NCBI GenBank assembly: GCA_009840625.1
Contig: VXNJ01000010.1
Location: forward strand, 62,001-126,000
DNA length: 64,000 nt
Reading direction: 5' to 3'
DNA from: Chloroflexota bacterium
GTDB taxonomy: Bacteria > Chloroflexota > UBA11872 > VXNJ01
Shown: piece after piece, positions 7,780 through 15,371 of the stretch
Layout: each line of letters begins with the position of its first letter
Position numbering within the stretch: the first letter of the stretch is position 1
Made by a program: the position numbers and the translations under genes
The notes under the pieces: generated by a model
Database searches by the model: none
What the model saw: only the letters and a program-made list of their open reading frames with translations
What the model was told of the DNA's origin: nothing

Positions 7780-9288
7780 TTATCGTTCCCCGAACGCGAC
7801 CAGTCCGGAGCGGGCCAGGGCGCGCTCCAGGGCCGCGGCGTCGGCCGCCCGCTCGGCCGCGGCCGAGAGTTCGTCGATATCGCCCGAATGGACTGCGCCC
7901 AGATCGATCCGCACCCCCCGGCCGCCGAGGCGCAGTTGCACAGAGTCCCATTCGATCGCCTCGATCAGCCCGCCGAATCGGGCAACGAGCAGGCCGCGCA
8001 AGCGGGCCCGGGTGTCACTTGGCGCGCGGCGCAGGGCCGCGCCCGCCTGCTCCGGCGCCACCAGGGAGCGCATCCGGCCCTGGCCGACCAGCTGGAGGTG
8101 CGTCGAGTAGCGCGGATCGAGGTAGTGGTAGGCCAGATCCAGGCGCTGCAGCTCGGAACCGGAAAGTGGTTCCCCGCCGTCCTCGAGCGCGGCGACCAGC
8201 CCGGCTTTGGCGCACCAGTCGACCCGGTCGGCGGCCGCCGAGGGATCGCTGCGCAGCTGGTCGAGCAGTTCGCGACTCTGGCCGATGATCCAGGCGCGTT
8301 CACCCGATCCCGGCGCCGACGCGGTCACCGCGTCCAGGTAGATTTCCAATACGTCCAGCAACGCCAGGCGCCCGCGCGAAGTCTCGACCACGGCCTCAAG
8401 GCCCGGATCGCGCGAGAACGTGCGCATCGCCCGGACCGGGTCGTTGAGTGCGACCCCAAAGTCGTGGCCGGCCTCGATCCGATCCAGCACCAGCGCCGTC
8501 AGGCCCGCCTTGAGCGCCGTCTGGTAGTGCGAGCGGTTGGCGTCTCCGCAGATCACGTGCAGGCGGCGGTAGCGGTCGGGCCGGCTGTGCGGTTCGTCGC
8601 GGGTGTTGAAGATCGGGCGGTCGGTGGTGGTGTTGATGCCGCTGACGCGGGCGAAGAAATCGGCCCGCTGCGATATCTGCAGCCCGACCGACCGGTCGGC
8701 GTGCTGCCCTTCGCTGCCGAATTTGCCGGCGCCGGTCAGGGCGATCCGCGAGACCAGGAACGGGACCAGCTGGCCGATCAGGAACCGCAGGTCGAGCCGG
8801 CGGTCGACCAGGTAGTTCTCGTGCGTGCCATAGGAGCGACCGTGGTAGTCGGTGTTGTTTTTGACCACCAGGACCTGGCCCTCCAGGCCGGCGGCGTTGC
8901 GGACTCTCTGGCAGGAGAGCAACAGCGCCTCGCCGGCGGCGTCCTGGCGGACCAGCTCGAAGACCGAGCGGGTCACGTCGGTGCAGTACTCGGGGTGGTT
9001 GTGGTCGTTGTAGTAGCGCGCGCCATTCGGCAGGACCGTGTCGGCGATGAGCTCCTGCCGCGACAGCCCGGCGCTGCGGCGCCGGTTGTCGGCCAGATCG
9101 CCCGGATCGCGGGCCAGGCGATGGCGTTGGCCGAAGAGATCCAGCCGGCCGTCCTCGTGCGAATAGTCCCAGCCCCGGAACACCGGTTCGATTTCGGCCG
9201 CCCGCACCAGCGTAGAGGCCTCAAACGCAAAGTCCACCGGCCCCTCGAAGCCGAGGCAGATCATTCCGTACTCGGTCTCGATCCCCAT
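7780..9288 (-). CDS. dop: Pup deamidase/depupylase Dop
   Basis: A paralogue of PafA that converts Pup-Gln to Pup-Glu and removes Pup from substrates. From the ATG at 9288 it begins MGIETEYGM and has 502 residues; an in-frame GTG at 9378 would add 30 unconserved Pro/Ala/Ser-rich residues. D95, in ARYYNDHNHPEY, is the expected catalytic aspartate. The segment at about residues 40-85 (starting GWDYSHEDGRLDLFG) corresponds to the Dop loop absent from PafA, which separates the two. Other family blocks are VVKNNTDYHGRSYGTHENY, LVPFLVSRIALTGAGKFG and RRLHVICGDANRSHYQTALK. It is followed 48 bases later by pup and preceded by an S9 peptidase gene on the same strand. Confidence 0.88.
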   Translation of the reverse strand: MGIETEYGMICLGFEGPVDFAFEASTLVRAAEIEPVFRGWDYSHEDGRLDLFGQRHRLARDPGDLADNRRRSAGLSRQELIADTVLPNGARYYNDHNHPEYCTDVTRSVFELVRQDAAGEALLLSCQRVRNAAGLEGQVLVVKNNTDYHGRSYGTHENYLVDRRLDLRFLIGQLVPFLVSRIALTGAGKFGSEGQHADRSVGLQISQRADFFARVSGINTTTDRPIFNTRDEPHSRPDRYRRLHVICGDANRSHYQTALKAGLTALVLDRIEAGHDFGVALNDPVRAMRTFSRDPGLEAVVETSRGRLALLDVLEIYLDAVTASAPGSGERAWIIGQSRELLDQLRSDPSAAADRVDWCAKAGLVAALEDGGEPLSGSELQRLDLAYHYLDPRYSTHLQLVGQGRMRSLVAPEQAGAALRRAPSDTRARLRGLLVARFGGLIEAIEWDSVQLRLGGRGVRIDLGAVHSGDIDELSAAAERAADAAALERALARSGLVAFGER

Positions 9289-9437
9289 GGGGCGCAGGGC
9301 GGGTTCCGAAGCGCTCCGGCCGGGGTTCCGGTCGGTCCCGGGAGGCGCGCTTTCGGCCGGGAGCAGGGGCGGTTTCACGGGGCCGACGCCGCGGCGGCAC
9401 GCGAACCGGACACCGAGATCTTGAGGGCAGGAGGCAA

Positions 9438-11399
9438 CTAGAGGTTCGCGATCTCGACCGGCTCGATGTCCCCGGCCGGCGCGAACCCGAAGATCCGGCC
9501 GTAGAAAGAAAGTTCCGCCTCGGCAGCGCGCTGGATGTTGGCCGCCTGCCGGAACCCGTGCTGCTCGCCGGCGAACGGCAGGTAGGCGACCGGCAGACCC
9601 TTGCGGCGCAGTTCCTCCACCATCCGCTCGGCCTGGTCGGGGGGCACGATCTTGTCTTCAAGGCCCTGCAGGAAGACGACCGGGCAGGACAGCCGGTCGA
9701 CCGCGTTGATCGGCGAGCGCCGCCGATAGAGATCCGCCCGCTCGGGGTAGGGCCCGATCAGCGAGTCGAGGTAGCGCGACTCGAACTTGTGCGTGTCCTG
9801 CGCCAGGGCCGCCACGTCCGAGACGCCGAAGTAGGAGGCGCCGGCCGTGAACACTTCGCCGAAGGTCAGCGCGCACAGGGTCGTATAGCCGCCCGCCGAA
9901 CCGCCGCGAATGGCCAGCCGCTTACCGTCGACACAACCGCGGTCGACCAGGTGTCTGGCGGCCGCTTCGCAGTCTTCGCGGTCGAAGACCCCCCAGTTGC
10001 CGTTCAGCAGGCGACGGTAGGCAGTGCCGAAACCGGTCGAACCGCGGTAATTGACGTCGACCACCGCGAAACCGCGCGTGGTCCAGAACTGGACGGCGAG
10101 GCTGAAGCCGGCGCCGGTCGCGCCGGTCGGGCCGCCGTGGATGAAAGTGAGCAACGGCGGCAGCTCGCCGGCAGGCGCCGCGAACCTCGGATTGTTCGGC
10201 GGGTAGTAGAAGGCGTGCGCGGCCTGGCCTCCTGCGGTGGGGAATGTGATCGCCTCGGCCTCGGAAACAAAGGAAGGGTCGAGGTCTGGGCCCGACGAGG
10301 CGCGGAGCGTCTCGACCTCCCCGTTGCGCGGGTCGATGGCGACGATCGCGGTCCCGACGGCGGGACCGGCGGCGGCTAAGACGATCCGGCCCCGGCAGGC
10401 GGCGGTGAAATGTCCGAACGCGTTAAACGGAGTCTTGATCTCGCTCAACTCGCCCGATTCGACGTCCAGCACTCCGAGCCGGTGCCCGTCCGCGTTGGCG
10501 TACTGGGTGGCCAGGCGGCGCTCGTCCAGTACCGCGTAGGTGGACATCGAGAATTCCCACTGCGGCTGCCCGAACTCGGCCGGCAGGCAATTTACGGGCG
10601 CGAACCCGTCGCCGTCCCAGCGCTGGATATTCCACCAGCCGGAGTGGTCGGAGACGAAAAACAGAGTCCCGTCCGGGCCCCACTGCGGCTCGATGACGGA
10701 GACCTCGCCCCCGGCGTCGCCGGCGATCCGGCGCGACCCGAGCAGCCCGCCGTCAGCGGCGATTTCGGCCAGCCAGAGCTCGGTCGCGTCCCAGGGCATG
10801 TTCGGATGGTTCCAGCAGGTCCAGGCCAGCAGGCGGCCGTCGGGGCTCAGGCGCGGCGATGAATAGAAGTCGAAGCCGGCGTGCAGCTTGGTAGGTTCCG
10901 CCTCCGCCCCGTCGGTTGTCACCGCGGCCAGGTAGTTCTCGGCCTCGAGTCCCTCCCGGCGGTGGTCCTCCACGACGCAGATCAGCCGGTCGCGGCGATC
11001 GTCGACGCTGGCGTCGGCATAGCGCAGCGGGCCCTCGGGGGTCAGCGGAATCGCCTCTTCCGAGCCGTCCACGGGCCGACGGTAGAGGCGCTGGTCGGCA
11101 AAGTTCGAGTAGTAGCTCACGCCGTTGGAGACCGCGAACGAGCCGCCGCCGTATTCGTGGACCAGGGTGCGGGCGCTGTGCTGGGGCGGGGAGACCTCCG
11201 CCAACTCGCCGCTCCCGGTGTAGCGCATCGCCGCGTAGCGACCCTGCTCATCGGGCCGCGATTCGACCCAGTACAGGTCGTCGCCATCGACATCGATTTC
11301 ATCGAAACGCAGGGCGCCCTCGGTCAGCATCGCCGGGTCGATTGGCGACTCCCAGGAACCGTAGGGAGCTATCTGCGGATCGGCCGAGTCCTTACCCAT
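9438..11399 (-). CDS. S9 family prolyl oligopeptidase / acylaminoacyl peptidase
   Basis: A 653-residue serine peptidase. Residues 1 to about 390 form a WD-like beta-propeller (repeats such as SPDGRLLAWTCWNHPN and GPDGTLFFVSDHSGWWNIQ). Residues 400-653 are an alpha/beta hydrolase with the nucleophile S501 in RGGSAGGYTT, the acid in LEDKIVPPDQAERM and the His in GEQHGFRQA. HGGPTG supplies the oxyanion hole. There is no signal peptide, so it acts in the cytoplasm, where such enzymes trim short peptides. It lies 149 bases before the dop start on the same strand and may be cotranscribed with the pupylation genes. A role in finishing peptides released by proteolysis is an inference. Confidence 0.88.
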   Translation of the reverse strand: MGKDSADPQIAPYGSWESPIDPAMLTEGALRFDEIDVDGDDLYWVESRPDEQGRYAAMRYTGSGELAEVSPPQHSARTLVHEYGGGSFAVSNGVSYYSNFADQRLYRRPVDGSEEAIPLTPEGPLRYADASVDDRRDRLICVVEDHRREGLEAENYLAAVTTDGAEAEPTKLHAGFDFYSSPRLSPDGRLLAWTCWNHPNMPWDATELWLAEIAADGGLLGSRRIAGDAGGEVSVIEPQWGPDGTLFFVSDHSGWWNIQRWDGDGFAPVNCLPAEFGQPQWEFSMSTYAVLDERRLATQYANADGHRLGVLDVESGELSEIKTPFNAFGHFTAACRGRIVLAAAGPAVGTAIVAIDPRNGEVETLRASSGPDLDPSFVSEAEAITFPTAGGQAAHAFYYPPNNPRFAAPAGELPPLLTFIHGGPTGATGAGFSLAVQFWTTRGFAVVDVNYRGSTGFGTAYRRLLNGNWGVFDREDCEAAARHLVDRGCVDGKRLAIRGGSAGGYTTLCALTFGEVFTAGASYFGVSDVAALAQDTHKFESRYLDSLIGPYPERADLYRRRSPINAVDRLSCPVVFLQGLEDKIVPPDQAERMVEELRRKGLPVAYLPFAGEQHGFRQAANIQRAAEAELSFYGRIFGFAPAGDIEPVEIANL

Positions 11400-11474
11400 G
11401 GATGCCCGTCACTTGCTCTCTGAACCTGCAATCATCGCAGGCCGGCTCCCGGGACCCGAGCGCCGTCGGGGCCC

Positions 11475-12221
11475 TCAGGGCGATACCTCGACCAGCTCCA
11501 GCAGGTGGGACTTCGGGGGGCAACGCCAGCGCCAGGGGACGGTCGACCAGCCCAATCCGGCGCTGACGTGACAGAGGTACCCGTCCAGGAGCATTACCCC
11601 CTGCGCGTCCGGCAGTCGATTGCGGGTGTTGGTGGAGACGGGCAGCAACGGCGGACAGACCTGCCCGCCGTGGGTGTGGCCGCTCAGGGCCAGGTCGCTG
11701 CGCCGGCCGCCGAGATCGAAGACCCCGTCCGGGGTGTGGATGAGCAGCAGGACCCCCAGGCTTTCGTCAACGCCGGCGTAGGCGACGGCAAGGTCGTGCC
11801 GGTAGTGGTAGGGATCATCGGTCCCGACCAGGTTGAACCGGGTCCCGGCGTGTTCGAGCACCAGGCTCCGGTTGACCAGCAGCTCCACGTCCCAGCGCTC
11901 GAAACCCTCCTCGAACACGCCGGGCGGGAGCTGGCGGTCGTGGTTTCCGGGACAGGCGTAGATTCCCAGCTTCGGCGAAAGCCCGGCCAGGGCCCGGCCC
12001 AGCGGATCCATGCCGTCGGGGCGCTCAACCAAATCTCCGGTGAGGCAGACGATGTCACAGTCGACGCCGGCCAGGTCCCCGACCGCGCGGACGGCCGCCG
12101 AGCCGGCGCCGCGGGCGTGGATGTCGGAGAGGTGCAGGATGCGCAGGCCCGCCAATCCGCTCCCTGGCGGCAGCGGCAGGGTGAGGGTTTCAAACTCCAT
12201 TGCCGGCCGATCGGCGCGCAT
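11475..12221 (-). CDS. Metallophosphoesterase (YaeI-like)
   Basis: A 240-248 residue calcineurin-like phosphoesterase. The two-metal site motifs are in order: GLRILHLSDIHARG (Asp, His), VCLTGDLVE (Asp), YACPGNHDRQ (Asn, His), LLIHTPD (His) and ALSGHTHGGQVCPP (His, His). This spacing matches the YaeI/YkuE group, often linked to phospholipid or UDP-sugar phosphate hydrolysis. No membrane helix or signal is seen. An internal ATG at 12200 (MEFETLTL) would remove seven residues and is an equally good start. It is divergent from the phosphofructokinase gene with 59 bases between, and upstream of the S9 peptidase. Confidence 0.85.
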   Translation of the reverse strand: MRADRPAMEFETLTLPLPPGSGLAGLRILHLSDIHARGAGSAAVRAVGDLAGVDCDIVCLTGDLVERPDGMDPLGRALAGLSPKLGIYACPGNHDRQLPPGVFEEGFERWDVELLVNRSLVLEHAGTRFNLVGTDDPYHYRHDLAVAYAGVDESLGVLLLIHTPDGVFDLGGRRSDLALSGHTHGGQVCPPLLPVSTNTRNRLPDAQGVMLLDGYLCHVSAGLGWSTVPWRWRCPPKSHLLELVEVSP

Positions 12222-12280
12222 TGTTCATCATTTGGATTGCCGACCTTCGTCAAAAGATCCACCCGAAAGTTTGAATTGCG

Positions 12281-13330
12281 ATGGCAGAAAGGCAGATACG
12301 AACCATCGGTCTGCTCACCGGCGGCGGCGACTGCTGCGGCCTCAACGCAGCAATCCGCGCAGTCGTTCTGCAGGCTTCCCGGCGCGGCTGGACCGTCCGC
12401 GGTTACCGGAACGGTTGGGCCGGCGCGCTGGAGGACGACTACTCCGAGCTAGTCCCCGAGGACGTTGCCGAAATCATCTACCAGGGCGGGACCATGCTGG
12501 GCACTTCGCGCACCGATCCGCGCCGCGACGATGCCACCTACGCCCGTGTCACCCGCCTGTTCGACCCCGGCGGGATCGACGCCCTGGTGGCGATCGGCGG
12601 CGACGACACGCTCTCGGTGGCCGCCCAGCTGGCCGCCGACGGCTACCCGGTGGTCGGGGCCCCCAAAACGATGGACAACGACGTGACCGGGACCAACTAC
12701 TGCATCGGTTTCCATACCGCGATCACCCGCGTGACCGAAGCCATCGACAGCCTGCGCACCACCGCCCGCTCGCACCGCCGCGCGATCGTGGTCGAGACCA
12801 TGGGCCGCGACGCCGGTTGGGTGGCGGCTTACGCCGGAATAGCGGCCGGCGCCGACTATGTGCTGTTGCCCGAGACCGAGACCGACGTAGCCGACGTGAT
12901 CGCGGTGCTGGGGCGCCGCCACGCGGCCGGGCAGCCTTACGCGCTGGTGGTCGTCTCCGAGGGTGCCCAGGTCGCGGGTCTGGGCGACACATCAGCCCGG
13001 GTCGACGAGCGCGACCAGTTTGGTCACGAACTGCTGGCGACCCGCCGGCTGGCCGCCCGGCTGGCTACCGCGATCTCCGAAGGAACCCCTTATTCGACCC
13101 GCGAAGTCGTTCTCGGGCACACCCAGCGAGGCGGCACGGTAAGCGCCTACGACCGGGTCCTGGGCACGCGCCTCGGGCGCGGCGCGGTGGCGCTGGCCGA
13201 ACGCGGTCGCTGGGGGCACATGCCGGCGCTGGTGAACCAGACGATCGTCGATTTCCCGCTCGACGCCGCGGTCGGGACCAACCGCAAACTGACCGCCCAG
13301 CTGTTGGACGTGGTTGAGGACTTTCAGTAG
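12281..13330 (+). CDS. pfp: Phosphofructokinase, probably PPi-dependent
   Basis: A 349-residue PfkA-family enzyme that phosphorylates fructose 6-phosphate in glycolysis. It has LLTGGGDCCGLNAAIR at the N-terminus, the phosphoryl donor motif GGDDT (106-110), KTMDND (129-134) and the MGRDAGW substrate loop. D109 corresponds to Gly104 of E. coli PfkA and K129 to its Gly124. The Asp+Lys combination blocks the ATP alpha-phosphate and marks pyrophosphate-dependent enzymes, which work reversibly. It is monocistronic, with a hairpin terminator 30 bases after the stop, and divergent from a metallophosphoesterase. Donor specificity is inferred from these two residues only. Confidence 0.88.
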   Translation: MAERQIRTIGLLTGGGDCCGLNAAIRAVVLQASRRGWTVRGYRNGWAGALEDDYSELVPEDVAEIIYQGGTMLGTSRTDPRRDDATYARVTRLFDPGGIDALVAIGGDDTLSVAAQLAADGYPVVGAPKTMDNDVTGTNYCIGFHTAITRVTEAIDSLRTTARSHRRAIVVETMGRDAGWVAAYAGIAAGADYVLLPETETDVADVIAVLGRRHAAGQPYALVVVSEGAQVAGLGDTSARVDERDQFGHELLATRRLAARLATAISEGTPYSTREVVLGHTQRGGTVSAYDRVLGTRLGRGAVALAERGRWGHMPALVNQTIVDFPLDAAVGTNRKLTAQLLDVVEDFQ

Positions 13331-13359
13331 TTGGGCCGTCCGCGCCGGGCGATGCCGCC

Positions 13360-13386
13360 CGCGGTTACCGACTAAACCGCGCTTTT
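13360..13386 (+). terminator. Rho-independent terminator after pfp
   Basis: A perfect 7-bp stem CGCGGTT/AACCGCG (13360-13366 with 13375-13381), an 8-base loop and then CTTTT. It lies between the convergent pfp and accA genes and most likely ends pfp transcription. Confidence 0.65.
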
Positions 13387-13437
13387 CCGTTCCCGGCCCA
13401 TGACGCTCCCAGCGTCCGGACGCAAGCCGGGCGCCGG

Positions 13438-14436
13438 TCAGCCTCGGTTCGGACCACCATCCTCGTCCGGCCCGCTCTTGCCGGCCGTGGGGTCGCGGCG
13501 CAGGTGTTCAACCCCCATGGCGCGGTACTTGGCGTGGCGTGCTTCCAGCAGGCTGGCGGTCTGAATAGCGGTCAATTCGTCCAATTGCGCCGTCAACGTC
13601 TCACGCAGCAACCGGGCCGCCTCTTGACCGTCGGTGTGGGCCCCTCCGGGCGGTTCGGCGACGATTCCATCAATTACCCCGAGCTCGATCAGGTGCCGCG
13701 GGGTCAGCTTCAGCGCCTCGGCCGCGGTCTCGGCGTACTTGTAATCACGCCAGACGATGCTGGCCGCGCCCTCCGGCGAGGCCACCGAATAGATGGTGTT
13801 CTCCTGCATCAGGACCCGGTCGCCCATTCCCAGGGCCAGCGCTCCGCCGGAGCCGCCCTCGCCGATCACGATCGTCAGGATCGGGGTCCTCAGGCCCGCC
13901 ATCGTCAGCAGGTTGTCGGCGATGGCCCAGGCCTGGCCGCGTTCCTCGGCCTCCAGCACCGGGCTGGCGCCGGGTATGTCGAGCAGAGTTATCACCGGCA
14001 GGGCGAATTTTTCGGCCAGCAGCATCAGCCGGCGCGCTTTGCGGAAACCCTCCGGGCTGGCCATGCCGAAATTGCGCGCCAGGTTGTCGCGCGCGTCGGA
14101 CCCCTTCTGGTGGCCGATCAGCATCACCGACTGCTCGCCCAGCCTCGCCGGCCCGCCGACGATCGCCGGATCGTCGCCGAAGTTGCGGTCGCCGTGAAGT
14201 TCGATAAAGCCCGAAAAGCACCAGTTGGCGTAATCGAGAGTGTGCGGGCGGTCGGGGTGCCGCGCCAGCTGCACCCGGTCCCAGTCGGTAAGTTCGGCAA
14301 ACACCGCGTCGGTCTCGTTCTTTAAGCGCTGCTTCAGGCGCTCGATCCTCCCCGGCGAGCCGTTGCCGTCGCGCTGCAGCTCGTCCAGTTCGGCGCGCAG
14401 TTGCGAAAGCCCCAGCTCGAATTCCAGGATCGTCAC
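13438..14436 (-). CDS. accA: Acetyl-CoA carboxylase carboxyltransferase subunit alpha
   Basis: A 332-residue crotonase-fold subunit that with AccD transfers the carboxyl group from carboxybiotin to acetyl-CoA, the committed step of fatty-acid synthesis. Visible family blocks are LARHPDRPHTLDYANWCF, GDRNFGDDPAIVGGPARL, FGMASPEGFRKARRLMLLAE, PVITLLDIPGASP, GEGGSGGALALGMGDRVLM and the SVASPEGAASIVWRD oxyanion region. The GTG start overlaps the accD stop (GTGA), so the two subunits are translationally coupled, as expected for an equimolar complex. The C-terminus carries a charged, Gly/Pro-rich tail (TAGKSGPDEDGGPN). The biotin carboxylase and BCCP genes are not in the window. Confidence 0.93.
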   Translation of the reverse strand: MTILEFELGLSQLRAELDELQRDGNGSPGRIERLKQRLKNETDAVFAELTDWDRVQLARHPDRPHTLDYANWCFSGFIELHGDRNFGDDPAIVGGPARLGEQSVMLIGHQKGSDARDNLARNFGMASPEGFRKARRLMLLAEKFALPVITLLDIPGASPVLEAEERGQAWAIADNLLTMAGLRTPILTIVIGEGGSGGALALGMGDRVLMQENTIYSVASPEGAASIVWRDYKYAETAAEALKLTPRHLIELGVIDGIVAEPPGGAHTDGQEAARLLRETLTAQLDELTAIQTASLLEARHAKYRAMGVEHLRRDPTAGKSGPDEDGGPNRG

Positions 14437-15284
14437 GCCGACGCCTCCGCGGCGACCTTTTCCTGCGGGGCAAGGAGTTCGAGCAGGCCGACGATCGTGG
14501 AGCGCTGCGCGCGGCGCGGCACGACCAGGTCGATCATCCCGCGCTTCTGCATGAACTCGGCGCTCTGGGCGTCGGCGGGCAGCTTCTGCTTGGCGATCTG
14601 CTCAATCAGCCGCCGCCCGGTGAATCCGACCGTGGCCCCCGGTTCGGCCACGATCACGTCGGCCAGCGAGGCGAAGCTCGCCGTCACCCCGGCTAGGGTC
14701 GGGTCGGTCATCAGCGAGATGTAGAGTCCGCCACCGCGGCCGAACCGCTCCAGGGCGGCGGCGGTCTTGGCCATCTGCATCAGTGAGAGCATGCCCTCCT
14801 GCATCCGTGCCCCGCCCGAGCAGGAGCAGATCAGGAGCGGGATTCGTTCGGCCTCGGCCAGCTCGATCGCCAGCGCGACCTTCTCGCCCACGACGGTGCC
14901 CATCGACGCGCCCAGGAACCGGAAATCGATCAGCGCCAGAGCAATCGGCCGGCCTCCGACCAGCCCGCGCCCGGCGATTGCGGCCTCGCTGAGGCCGGTG
15001 CGCTCGCGGTAGCGGGCCAGGTGATCGCCGTAGCTGAGTTCGCCGCGCTTAAAGCCCAGCGGGTCGCCGGTAACCAGGTCCTGGCCAACCTGTTCGAAAT
15101 CGGACTCCTCGTCGAGGAGGATTTCAAGCCGCTGAAAGACTCCGATTCGCCCGTGCCAGTTGCAGCGCGGACAAACGTGAAGGTTCTGTTCGAACTCGCG
15201 GCGCCGGTGCAGCATCCGTTTGCAGCCGCCGCACTCTACCCACAGGTCGGGCCCCTTGCCGGACCCCCGGCCAAGTAGTTTCAA
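14433..15284 (-). CDS. accD: Acetyl-CoA carboxylase carboxyltransferase subunit beta
   Basis: A 283-residue partner of AccA. It begins with the zinc ribbon typical of AccD, with ligands C18, C21, C38 and C41 (ECGGCKRM and HVCPRCNW), followed by the carboxyltransferase core: SYGDHLARYRERTGL, CSCSGGARMQEGMLSLMQM, LYISLMTDPTLAGVTASFA and GATVGFTGRRLIEQ. The start is a TTG directly after GGAGGA, an unusually close spacing, and no ATG exists before the zinc ribbon. It lies upstream of accA with a GTGA overlap. An 87-base gap separates it from the Clp ATPase stop upstream. Confidence 0.93.
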   Translation of the reverse strand: MKLLGRGSGKGPDLWVECGGCKRMLHRRREFEQNLHVCPRCNWHGRIGVFQRLEILLDEESDFEQVGQDLVTGDPLGFKRGELSYGDHLARYRERTGLSEAAIAGRGLVGGRPIALALIDFRFLGASMGTVVGEKVALAIELAEAERIPLLICSCSGGARMQEGMLSLMQMAKTAAALERFGRGGGLYISLMTDPTLAGVTASFASLADVIVAEPGATVGFTGRRLIEQIAKQKLPADAQSAEFMQKRGMIDLVVPRRAQRSTIVGLLELLAPQEKVAAEASA

Positions 15285-15371
15285 TCCTCCGCCTTACCTA
15301 GGTCGTTCCGCCACATCCCAGACCGCACGAACATAGCACATAGATTAGCCGCGCGGTCGCGGCCAAATCTC

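Noticed and set aside
6052-9441. Two plus-strand frames of about 556 codons opposite pafA and dop
   Set aside because: Both are mirror images of the real minus-strand genes, with low-complexity composition and no ribosome-binding sites.
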